NCBI RefSeq assembly: GCF_002775205.1
Contig: NC_036451.1
Span: forward strand, 20,880,351 to 20,944,350
Length of the DNA: 64,000 nt
DNA from: Xiphophorus maculatus
Lineage: Eukaryota > Chordata > Actinopteri > Cyprinodontiformes > Poeciliidae
Reading direction: 5' to 3'
Under the pieces are notes generated by a model, which was not told where the DNA came from, ran no database searches, and worked only from the letters and a program-made list of their open reading frames with translations. This document shows positions 40,701-51,973 of this stretch, one piece after another (the first letter of the stretch is position 1; every line of letters starts with the position of its first letter). A program made the position numbers and the translations under genes.

Positions 40701-43700
40701 AAATCGAATCTCACAGATGCTCTTATGCAAACTCACTAAGCTGTTTTGTCAGGAGGAACAGGCAAAAGTTCTGTTTTCTAAACGAACAAAGCCCCAAAAG
40801 ACTCACGGCTGTAACTTTGGCAATAAGTGTTTGATGCGTGACAAAATCTAAAAAAGTTGAAAATACATAAATACTTTTGGCTCGGCAAAGTCAGCGGTCA
40901 GTAGTATTTACCCTCTGCTACTGAGTGTATTCTGTTTGACGTCAGAGACTCGTACTGAAACTCACATGAAGTGTAGGAGAGACGAACATTTGCAGTCAAT
41001 ACTGACCCACAGACTGTAGGCTGAGGAAGCCGCACGGTTCTGCATACTGACTAAACCAGTTTCTGTTCTTACACCCAGCCAAAAGTCAAAGTTACCTTTA
41101 AGAGCTGGATGCAACTTGGAAGTCCAAAAAACAAATGCTATCTTTTTTGAAACTTTGCTATATTGCATTTGAAGACAAAAAAGGAGAAAGCAAAAATAAC
41201 AGTTAACCTGAAAAGATATGATGTTGCGTTTGTTGTAACTAATCATCAAGCCCCATGCCTGGATCCAGAAACCCATCCAATGACAGCCAACTGATTGGGG
41301 ATTAATGTGTGCATAATGATGCCATTTAAAAGTTTCTGTGCACATGTACAAGTTAAAATAAACCAGGCAAAAGGAAAAACCTGCAAATAATATTCAGAAG
41401 CAGATAATTAATATAGAGTACACCAGAATCATTTTGTGCAAAAACCCTCAACCAGACTAACGGCGAAAAAGACAACACAGATCATTCAGCGAGCACATGA
41501 CACTTTAGAAAGAGGAAAAGGTATAAGCTCTGAGGAGCTCTCATAGTCAGGCCCTACAAATACAGAACCAGGCGGGCTAGCTGGTAACAGCCTCTTCTGA
41601 CACATGTGCATGAAGCCACATGGCTTCCTGTTTTGCGGTCAGAACGAGTTCGAGGAACCTCTAAAGATTCTCCTAAAGCGACATCAACTCGTGTTTGGCT
41701 CCAGTTTCTTCACTACTGAAAATCTTCTTCAAATGTCAAAAACACTGGATTGTTTTGTTGTTTTTGTGAGCAGATGCTGGCTTTGATGTTAGGTTGCTAT
41801 GTGTGTGTGTGTGTGTGTGTTTTTTTGCGCTTTGAAAGAGTGATTAGCAATAACAGAGAAATAATAATTTGAGCTCCACGTCTGAATTTCTTTTCGTTAC
41901 GGGAAGCCTGAGCGAAAAATACCCTGCTGATGCACTGAAACTTCGAGGGAGGGGAATATCAATGGATTGCCACTTGCACGCTTTCCATTTTGTAAGTGTG
42001 GTTTGTGCCGAGACGCAACGCATGCGAACTGCTGAATGTATAATTCACCACACCTGTGCACACACAGGTGTTAGGAGTTTGCCTTTGCTTGAGACCAAGG
42101 TGAAGTACAAGGACACACACACACGCACAAAAAATTTTTGCTGTTACAGGAGGGGAAGGGCAGGCTGAAGCGGTGATGAGCAAGAACAGGAAACTCACTG
42201 CAAAGTTGTGTTTCCTCCCACACTTTCAAACCAACATGGAGCTTTATTGTGAATGAGAGGCTCCACTTAATTTCAAGGTCAGATATGATCAAGTTGTTGT
42301 TATTTTGGAAAAAGGATTTTCTTTTCCTCAAAGTCATTCAATGACTTTCTCCAGACTGCAGGGTAAACCGAGTTTGAAAATATAGCAGCGGTTTAAACAT
42401 GCTCAAAATCCTTAGTAGTTTTCTTTATTTTATATGTAAAGATGTGCCTTCAGTATAACTTTTTACTCATTTGTTTATCCTTTCAATTTTAGTACAATAA
42501 ACTGGTTCTACTATGCTACTTTAGAGTACAATCCCTTAATAATGTACACATTATTTCCTTCATACTTTAACTGCATAATCTTGTAGCTTCAAATAGAAGT
42601 CTGGTCATGCAGAGCATTTGAGAGTAATCATTAACTTACGCTATATTGCCACAAGTATTCATACAGATGTGAATTTGATTTAAAGACTTATTTTTAATCA
42701 CCGGGGTTTAATATGCCAGCCCCCATGTGCTTTCTCTCCCACTTTTATATGTTTTTGATCATTTTTGACCTTTTGTTCCAGAATCGCATTTGTGGGGTCA
42801 GACACTGATGTTGGATGAGATGTCCTAGCTTGCGGTCTCCGCTTTAATTCATGCCAAATGAATGTCAAGGCACGTTGAAGCATTACGGTTTCCTTTCACT
42901 GGAACTTCAGGAAGCCCAATTCCTGAAAAAGCTGACAATCACCCTACTTACCTCAAATCTTCACACCTGAGACAATGCAGTAAAGCAAGTGGTGTTACCC
43001 TGGCAACAGCTAAATCCACACTCATCCACTGGATCGTCATTAGCACTGTGCTCTAGAATCTACTGGCATGCCTTACATCACCACATCTGACGATTTGCGT
43101 TTCCCTTGGTCAAGTAGAATATGGATGCAGCTGCTTGGCCATGAAAACCCAGGATAGAAAAGTATAGTACTATTTGATTTCAGCATTTTAGGTCTGGATG
43201 AGTTTTAAAAAAAGAAAATTAGCGTGCATGATGGAATAAATAAAGATCTGACTACTCTTTGAAAATTGAGTCTGTGAAAGTTTTCAACTTGACAGCTTTG
43301 CAGGAACCCTGTTGAAAGCTTCTGCACTTTTAAATGCTACAAAATAAGATGTCTACTTTGGAAAGCAAAGAGGCAACACTGCAAATAAAGGGCGTGAGAG
43401 ATTAAGAAGACTTAAAAACGCACAGCCGGCAGTAAACCGAACAAGATGAAAGAACTGCCATGAAGACATGTGAGAGGAAGTCTCGGGTCTATCTACAGAC
43501 TTGATGACACAGAGCATAGAGGAAGTTGTTGAATCAAAATAACTCATCAGAACATTATCCAGTTCAGACAATCTGTAAACAATCAAGAAATCTACAGAAT
43601 ACTAGGTTACAGTTTTTGTTTCTTACTGTAAACAGAAAGGCCAGATGAAACAAATACATAGCAAAAGGAAGGAAGGAAGGAAGGAAGGAAGGAAGAAAAG

Positions 43701-46700
43701 ACTTGTGGTTGTAAGATTCTTAAAGAAGCACGGATCAACATGTTGAACAAGCTCAAAGGAGAGGTTGTCCAAGTCCAGTGTGGATGATGCAATACTTTTA
43801 AAACACAATGTTATATTTTATCAACATGAGAAATGTTGGAGTAGGTTTTGTATATGACGCTTCAATGGCTTTAATAAATTGGTATTCATGGCAGTAAGAC
43901 AACTTAGAGCAAATCAGTAGCTACTCTGGTCAAAATCGCTGATATATTTAAACATGAACATGAAATTGCTTTCACTTCATTTAGTGGAGGATTTACTGAT
44001 GCTGCAAATAAAACATGAGCTACAGCAGCTTCCAAAACCGTTCAAATCCTTTGCATCTCTGCACATTTGGTCCTAATACAGTCAATAAACATCAGAGCAT
44101 TTAAGTCAATATTAATGTGACAAACCACAAAATAGTGTAAAGTTAAACAAAAAGGCCGTTGTTTTCATATTTCTTTTCTAAAGACACAAGGGAAATCTAA
44201 CTTGGATTTGTATTTGGGTCTTGTAAATCAATACTTGATTTACTAATTGTAGATTTTGCCTACACTTCTTTGTAAAATAGCTCTAACGCAGTCAGATGGG
44301 ATTGAAAATGTTCAAATCTTCGCAGAGCCTCAGCTGGATTTAGGTCTGGACTTTGGTTAGGTCATTTTAATACATGAATATGCTTTGACCCATAGCTCTG
44401 GCTGTATGTTTGAGGTGACCTTCAACCCCAATCTCAAGTCCTTTAGTCAACTTTTCTTCCAGAATCGCCCTGTATTTTTCTCTATTTAATCTTCCCAAAA
44501 TCTTTGAACATCTCTCCTTTCCCTATTGAAAGGAATCATGCCCACAGTATGATGCAACCACCACTATGTTTAACAAAGGGGATGGTGTGTTCAAGGTCAG
44601 ATAAAGTATAAGTTTTCCATCACACATGGCAAAAACATACATTTTGGTCTCGCTTGACCCGAGCACCTTCTTTCATGTTTTTCCCAACCTTGTTTGTAGC
44701 AAACTGCAAACAGACCTTCTTATGTCTTTCTTTAAAAAAAGTAGAATCATCTATCAAAAGGCCAGACTTGAGAGCTATTAATAGTTCTCTTGTTTGAAAA
44801 GTTTCTCATGATGTGTTGTTTGTATGTTTGTATTCTTCCTAAGTGCTCACCGTTGAGCTCTGCGCTGCTGGAGTCCAGTGTATGCAAGTAGACAGTGTAC
44901 TTTGAGATGAAGCCTCTCCGTTGGTCCACGGGCAGCTCGTCCCACCGGACCAGGACCCGTCTGGCCTCACGGGTCAGAACATGGAGCACGGGAGCTGAAA
45001 GTGGCCCTGAAGCAAACACGCATGGACACAATGATTAGAGAATGGTTGGTGCAGACTGTAAAAAAAAAACAGAAAAGCTGTCTGCTTTACTCTGTTCTCT
45101 GGAGTAGATCGGTGTGGATGTTGGAGCACTGACGCCTCTGGTGGTCACAGCGTACAAAGACACGTTGTACCTCACACCCGCCATCAAACCTGAAACAGAG
45201 TGTGAAGATGAAACCCGCGCTGTATTCTGAAAGCAGGCAGCTTACTTCACTATGTCTGGTTTGTGGGTGTGACATATTATGCTTCCTATACGGTATGATT
45301 AAGGCAAAAAGACCTAAAACTAATTATACTGAACAACGGCCACGCGAGGGCGCTGTTTGACCGCTTTTAAAAGCCACACTGTGATCTGCTGATTTATGCC
45401 AGAAAGTTCTCGAAAAGCGTGGTTAGATGTCTTACGGTGGCACACCGCAACTAAAAGCGACAGCATAATTTTTATTATAGGGAGAGGTAATTTTGTGAAG
45501 ATTAAGAAATGACAGAAACATGAATAAATATATATATAAGTTTATATAAGTGTTGTCTGGTCAACAATTCCTTTTCTCATTCTAATCTAATATGTATTTT
45601 CAACTATTCTTATTGTAATTTGAACAAGTTATTCAAATTTTCATAAAAGAAAACCACTACAAATTTGAACCCAGGACCTTCTTGCTGCAGGGCAACAGTG
45701 TTGCCAACTGCCCCACTGTTCAGCCCTCATTATTATATTGTTCATTAATCCAAAAGTATTTGCTTCAAGTGTTTACCCTTGCTTATATTTTTCAGTCTTA
45801 CTTCAGAGAAGAAGTCATACATTGTCTTTGTTTGAGTTGAAGTCTATGTTGAGTCAAAAAGGCAGCCTCCTCATTTTAGTTGCATATTATCCTCTGAGTT
45901 TGTTTTTAATGGTTAATATAAATTTAACTTCAGACAAATCCAAGAGCAGTAAAGGTAAGAAGGAAAATCTATTTTTTAAAATGTCTCCACAAGAGCAACT
46001 GGTGAAGGACTTTAGGATTTTATAGGAATATTTCCTTATTAACTTATCTTCACTTTGCCCTATTTAAGGTATTTGGAGGTGAAGAAGCATATCCAGAAAA
46101 TTCATAAAAATATGAAATGTGTCTTATTTTAGCAATAAATAAATGCATGTGTGTGAATGAATGACTATACCTGTGATTGTTGTGTCTTTCATATCTCTAG
46201 GCACCTTTTTCCATTGCAGCCCCGTTGCAGGCATGCTTTCCCATTCTACTACAAAGTACAGAAGACCTGTCTGAACCGTCGTAGACCAGGAGACCCGAGC
46301 AGCGCTGCCGTCTGAACTAGGAGCAGACGGCAGCGCTCCTGGTGCTGAATCAAAGAAGGATTCAGAAGCACCTAAATGATCGAGACATTTGAGTGATTAC
46401 CACAGAAACGTAAAGTATTAGAAACATTTCGTCCCTTTTGTGTAACTTTATTTGCACCTGCATGTCTGAGATCTGCAAAAGCCGGCGGAGACGCCCCACT
46501 GGAGGTCACTGCACTGACGTTCAGTCCAAGAACCGCCACTGGTGCCTGGACTGAACACTGGCTGGAAGCGGCAGGACAGATCTCCTCCCGGCCATCATCC
46601 AGGACGATGCTGTACCGCAGCAATTCACCACTGTAATCCTCCACAGGCAGAGGCTGGGAACAAGATCATTTATCAAATTGTTAATGCATGTGAAATACAT

Positions 46701-49700
46701 ACTTCCACCTTCCCAACTATTACAGGAGGAAAATTTGAAAATTAATTTAACAATCAAAAAATAACTTAAACATAAAAATCCAACATTTAGCCTAATTATA
46801 TGGATGTTTGGAAGATTATCAGCAGAAAATATCAATACCTTCCAGAAAACAGTAACGCTCCTCAGCCCGGGTTTGGCCTGGTCTCCTAAGCGTCTCCATA
46901 CATGCAGCTGCTGAGACGGACCTGTTGGAACGGACGCAGCATGAAGTTTCTCTGCCAGGTGTCACACAAGAACCACTTTCACTCCCTTATATTTCAAATA
47001 TCTCATTCTTGCCTTTTCCAGGACTCATCCTCTTCACAGACGGGCTCCATTTGCTGCAGAGAACTCGCTGGCTGGTTTTAAAGCTCGTGGCTTGTCCTGA
47101 TGCGTAGGAACACGCTCTGATTTGGAACTCATATTCAGTCTCAGGCTTTAGGTTCTCCACTAGTATCAGACCCTCGCTCAGCTCTGCTCCCGCTCTCTGC
47201 TCCTGAAAGAGTGCGGGATGTTTTTAGGTTATTGCATGAGAAGATTTAAAACAAGAAAAACTGCAAAGTCAACATGACGCCGCTTTACCCAGGTATTGTT
47301 TCCTCGCAGCCTGATTTGGGATCTGAGGCGCTTCGAAGACTCAAAGGTTTTCCAGTGCAGCATGGCTGATATGGAGTCATTCATGAACTCCACCTTAACT
47401 ACGTGAGGGGTTTCTGGTATCACTGAAACATAAAACAACAATAAGGCGATCTGAACAGGCAATGGCAAATGTGCTAAAAATAAAAAATACAGATTTAAAG
47501 GCGTTCGCAACTTTTGCAACCACAAACTTCAACATGTGACAGAGCAACACAAAGTAGTGCACAATTGAGAATTGTTAGAGAAGGAAATTCAAATAAATGG
47601 TTTTCACAAATAAAAATATGAAAAGTGGGATATTACATTTCTATTCTGCCTCTTTATCCAGATACCCCAAATATAATCCTGCACAACCACTGTTTTCAGA
47701 AGCCACCTGTTTAGCATATAGTGGACCTGAGTGAGATTTAATCTCAGCTTAAATCCAGAATGTTCTACGAAAGCCTCAGAGGTTTGTCAGAGAACATTAG
47801 AGAATAAGCAGCAAACAAAGACCTTGTTTGCAGTTTTCCCACAAGCCATACAGGGGAAACAGCAAAGAAGGGCCAAAATGTATATTTTTTTTGCGTACAT
47901 GAAATACTAAAAAGTCAAGTAACGCTATGAGAAACCTGCAGAAGACTTGAAGCTAGGAGCAGGCTCACCCTCCAGCAGGTCATCAATCCTTGACACGGTC
48001 AAATTTAGCTGATCATATTGTGCCAAAAGGTGAAAACTCTCTATTTATTGAGTTTTGATTAAAAATACAAACACACTATAGTTTTCAGATATTTATTTGC
48101 CAAAAGCTTTAAACCCAACACATAATTTTCTTTCCACAATGTTGCACTACTTTGTGTAGGTGTATCACACACCTACTATCCCGACAAAATACACTGACGT
48201 ATGAATCAGCTCTGTAATCTATTGAACAGCTACTGTCGGTGAACTTGCTAAAGTTCAAACGAGGCATGCAGTGGGCAGGTGGCAGAAAGAAAGAAGAAAT
48301 TGTCCCCTTGTGACATACATTACAAAAAGAGAAACTTTACTGAAAGTCAAATTAGTCAGACTCAGGAGAAAACAACTGATTGAACTAACCACTCGACATA
48401 TGACTCAGCCTTTCAGCGGTGATGATTCTGATTAATTAATTCAAATGAACAACTAGGTTAATGCACTCCCATTGAATGAATGTTGAAGCGTTACCTATGT
48501 CTGCCAGAGAAAAGATGAACGGGTCCGACCTGGACGCTCCAAAGCGGTTGTAAGCGGAGACGGTCAGCGTGTATTTAGTGTTTTCCTCTAAGATTGCTCG
48601 TGGTACGCTGATTTCCTCCCCGTCCGAGATCAGATCTAAAACGCTTTCATTCTCCCTGATAATAAAAAAGGAAAGGAAAATTAGGCCACAAGCACATGCT
48701 GACTAAAGCAAATAGGAAGCAAATCTCTATACCTGTGGACTGAAACGTTGTAGAATGTGTCGATGTACGTTTCCTGTCCTCTGTCCAGTGAGCAGTTTAT
48801 CAAATCAGAGCTCCTTGTTGTTCCACAGTTGATATTTGCAGGCTTGTCAGGAGGAACTGTAGTGATATAAAAAACCAAGAGAATGTTTCTTATCATCTGG
48901 AAGCGCAAACAAATGTTTAGGACTAATTTGTGAGATAAGTTTAGCATCTGCTCTGCACTCACAAAAAAATCCCCCAATCCAAACATGATGTGTTGGCTTC
49001 ACTGCAGCTTTCACCCAACGGCATTTTTAAGGATCTAGCTCTCTTTTAATCGAGCAGCAGATAATGTAGAAAATGTTCAGCTCCATCCAGGTCATCATAC
49101 AGCGGTCAGATTTAGCTGATCATATTGTGCCAAAAGGTGAAAAGTTATCTAAGGGAAGCCAAGCTGTCTGCATTTGAGTCACTGACTTAGCAGCAATCCC
49201 TCCTCCTCAACAAGCATGAGGCAGCAGTGGGGAGTAACAACTCCCTTAAACGGAGGAGAAACCGAATAAACGAGGCCATCTGTAACAACTCTGCACTAGA
49301 TTAAAGCGGTCTAATATTTCACAAGAGAAAGTTATCAGTACAATGCAAAATTACTGAAGGTTTTTTTTTTCTTTAGTTTTTCACTCATTTTCAATTCAAC
49401 TTAAGGCGTTTTAGGTTGTTTTTTTTTTTTGCTTCGTCATTTTCTTTGACCCACAAAATATGAAATAAAAAAGGTGATTTCTCACAGCGGTAATAGATGA
49501 ACTCACAGCATAACCGAGAGAAAGATGATAGATCTTTCAGGTTCAATATTTTAGAACAAAATGAGTACTAAAGCAGACCCTGAAAGAAAAAAAACTAAAC
49601 AAATTTTTGCAATTTTGTGAGACAAATGTAAAGCCGTTGGGACTGATTTAAAAGTATTGCCCAGAAAATTATTAAGTAATGCAATAAGTTAACAAGTAAT

Positions 49701-51973
49701 GCAATAAGTTAACAATTAACTGTTACTAAAATGTGATTCTAGCAATAGTTATTACAACTGCATATTCCAGTTATTTCAGACTGGATTATACAATCGCATT
49801 CAATAAATTAACATATGTGTTCCTCTGGGAGTTATTTGTCAAATACAAGATGCCTTTTTGAAAACAATACTTCTCATTAAATCCACATTTCTGGATTAGG
49901 AATGTCTTTCTTAATGGTCAGGCGTAAAATGCTGATCGTGTTTTCATTAGTTCTAAGCCAAAAGTCATCATAATTTACAAAAATAAAGTTTTGAAAACAT
50001 GAGTGTGTGTGCACTGATTCCAGATAATGTGTTTTCTGAATTGTAAATGAAACACACAGTGAAATATACGAGCTTTCCAATATTATTCTAATTTATTGAA
50101 CATGAGTGTGTATAAACAAGCTAATAAAATGATCATTTTTGAGCAGCCACAATGAGGTTCTGAAATGGAGCAGTGTATACTTTATTACTCATTCCTTCTC
50201 AATATGGTGGCTCAACATGCTTTAGTGCGCTACAACCAAACCGTATCTTGGTTTAGTATTGTTTAATAGGCAAAATTTAGCTGAAGGTACATTTAAAAGA
50301 TTCCTGTAAAATTTGGTAAAAGCTTATTATTCACTCTACAAAATACCATATTTTTAAATAATATAAAATTATCAGTCTATTATATATTTTTTTTAGCGTA
50401 ACTGCACTGTGAGAGAAGATTAAAATAGTTTCTCCCCTGTCCCACACCTCCTTCCCGACCCGCCCAGGCATACGTACGTCCAAGACGTAGATCTAGGCCA
50501 CAGATGATTTCCAGAGCAGGCAGCTGGCTGCTCTTCATCTTGCAGACCGCCTTAGACAGCGGCTTGGACACGCGGGTCAGGTAGAATGCCGTTGTGGTGC
50601 AGTTGACTCTTTTCGACAGATTCACAGTCTGTTTATTCAGGTCCAGGTACATCTTCAACCTGAAAGTCAACAGTAGAAGGCGGTTTTTTATATCTGAAGG
50701 TATCATTTCAGAAAAACAATGCAGAATGCTGCGTCTAAGTGCACAAAGGAGCGTTATAGGAGATCCTTCCTCACGGTCTCTGTTAGACAAACTCAGTAAA
50801 TGTTTACATCCTTGATGTTTTTTGTACATCTCTGTTAGTTTCTTATATTGTAAATAGTCTGTTGTCTTTTAATGAACAAACACACACACACACATTATAT
50901 ACACTAAAAAAATGTCCTACTCAGCTGCATATTACTTGGATCAGAGTACTTGATAACTGCACAGTACGTTTAAGTTGTGATCATGTCCTCAATTTATTAT
51001 TTGGGCTTATATATTTTGAATACTTTTTTAAAAAAAATCTTTGTATGAACCCATATGCTTTAGTTCTGCTGCTAATCCTGAATTTTCCCACTGTGGCATA
51101 ATAAATTACATTTCAGACACATTTTCTATTGAGTGTTTGCAAGTCCAGTGAAAACATTGCAAAGTAAGCCTGGTTGATGACAGCGAAGCTAGTGTCTGAT
51201 GTGTAGCCCAGGCGATGATGCTTGAAGTAGGTGTCTGATTTAAAGCCTGGCTAACGATGCTGAACTTGGTGTCTGATTCTGGGCATGACAAGTGATGCCG
51301 AAGCTACGGATAATCAAATCTGATCGCATTTGGTTATCTGTAGATATCTAGACATGGTTAAACAAAAACCATACTGTTCTATAGAGAACAGAGATGCTAT
51401 AATCACATTTTAAGAAGAATTTACAATGTTTCTCCTTGTCACTAAGACCACCCCTGATCGTGAGAAGCCTGAAAAGCTGAATATGCAGCCAGGTCATCCA
51501 TAAAGTCCTTTTTATGAGGCACAGGATGAGTGATGAGGAGGAAGGGGCTCCCCCCCCCCGGGTGGCATTCTTGCCAGATCCGCCACTGTAAAAACATATA
51601 TGTTCTGCATTCGTCAAAGTTTCAAAGCAAATATGCTCACTCCTTTTCACATTTGAAGGTGTGGCAGTACACGGTCAGGTTTGAACCCATGAGCAGGACA
51701 GTGGCCGGCTCTGCTGTCGCATAGCCGCTGGAAATGAGGTCCATACAGCCTGCAGGGAGCAGAGGGCAGCCTGCGCAAGAAAAAAAGAACCCTTTGAAAA
51801 TTCAGAAACAAGACTCAGCTTCTTGCATGCTTATTCTTTTTTTTTTGTCAAATGAAGACTTAATGAGCAACAGAGAAGAACGCATGGATGGCTTTGTGGA
51901 CGAACAACTCACCATTGATGGAAAAACAAAACAGCAAGATAATGCATCTCCAACTGGCTAACAAGAGATTCAT
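37710..51973 (-). CDS. il23r: Interleukin-23 receptor with full gp130-type ectodomain
   Basis: IL-23-specific receptor chain signalling through JAK2/STAT3. Sixteen exons from the start: 51973-51913, 51770-51641 (or from 51749), 50659-50478, 48856-48733, 48655-48495, 47422-47289, 47202-47013, 46921-46839, 46653-46458, 46344-46171, 45189-45091, 44994-44851, 40149-40009, 39855-39768, 38659-38569, 38312-37710; 866 or 859 residues. It reads signal peptide MNLLLASWRCIILLFCF, Ig-like region over two exons, five fibronectin domains, helix VGLVIAIVFSITISIAIV, the box 1 region WLVDNLPKPGHSNAIRLLE and a 200-residue tail. HTGYKPQIAALLP and GGYFPQVASLD supply two YxxQ STAT3 docking sites and match human IL23R, as does the WLxxxxP box region. 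Unusual points: the WSXWS site reads CSKWS, the usual CxW of domain 1 reads CSL, the donor at 47013 is probably GC, and three fibronectin domains are present that human lacks. All phases agree. Confidence 0.9.
39190..39460 (+). mobile_element. Tc1-like transposon fragment in il23r intron
   Basis: CACGTGTTAGAATGGCCTAA, then AAGCCTATTGAGAATCTGTG, corresponds to the VLEWPSQSPDLNPIENLW stretch. GAGGTTTGTGGTTGTGACGT near 39400 is the 3' flank of the same family. Confidence 0.7.
40519..40669. mobile_element. 151-bp hAT-type MITE with perfect 8-bp target duplication
   Basis: The element starts TAGGGGTGTCCACAGTCGG and ends CAACTTTGGACACCTCTG, terminal inverted repeats of the CAGGGGTGTCC type. The 8-bp sequence GCATAGGT occurs immediately on both sides (40511-40518 and 40670-40677), the size expected for hAT insertion. 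The inside is a rough foldback containing CATGCATGTTTCAGC against ACAAACATGCAGG. It sits in the long il23r intron before the transmembrane-proximal exons. Confidence 0.85.
41799..41826. repeat. (GT)n microsatellite in il23r intron
   Basis: Uninterrupted GT run followed by T7. Confidence 0.9.
42638..43170 (-). mobile_element. Tc1-like transposon relic, second family, in il23r intron
   Basis: The left end reads ACGCTATATTGCCACAAGTATTC, a terminal repeat typical of one teleost Tc1 family. The minus strand at 42698-42883 encodes IWHELKRRPQARTSHPTS then VSDPTNAIL, resembling LWDELERRLRARPSRPTSVPDLTNALL at the transposase C-terminus. The part at 43020-43160 resembles another section of the same element, so the middle is deleted or rearranged. 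Confidence 0.75.
43661..43697. repeat. (GGAA)n microsatellite
   Basis: About eight copies of GGAA in the long il23r intron. Confidence 0.9.
44030..44750 (-). mobile_element. Tc1-like transposon relic in il23r intron
   Basis: TTGGTCTCGCTTGACCCGAGCACCTTCTTTCAT near 44645 corresponds to the complement of the transposase SDET region, and CAAACTGCAAACAGACCTTCTT near 44700 to the part before it. The left part (44040-44180) resembles the usual flank of this family. Transposase would be on the minus strand. It ends 100 bp before an il23r exon. Confidence 0.7.
47490..48190 (+). mobile_element. Internally deleted Tc1-like transposon in il23r intron
   Basis: Both flanks are recognisable: AACCACAAACTTCAACATGTGACAG with AGCAACACAAAGTAGTG on the left, and TTTTCAGATATTTATTTGCC with GTTGCACTACTTTGTGTAGG on the right. 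Between them AAAGCCTCAGAGGTTTGTCAGAG represents the leader of the family, while nearly all transposase sequence is missing. It contains the segment repeated at 49103. Confidence 0.7.
49090..49290. repeat. Dispersed repeat in il23r intron
   Basis: ATGAGGCAGCAGTGGGGAGTAACAACTCCC with AAACGGAGGAGAAACC resembles a common teleost repeat. The left edge (49103-49143) is nearly identical to 47996-48036. Confidence 0.5.
51169..51305. repeat. 38-39-bp tandem repeat, about 3.5 degenerate copies
   Basis: The core GTGTCTGAT recurs at 51192, 51231 and 51269, each preceded by a GATGATGCT-GAAG-like stretch (units begin near 51169, 51207, 51246 and 51284). It lies in the il23r intron between the two Ig-domain exons. 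Confidence 0.8.

Noticed and set aside
50380-50829. 149-codon minus-strand frame as a single gene
   Set aside because: Its middle is the il23r exon 50478-50659; the rest is intron read-through.
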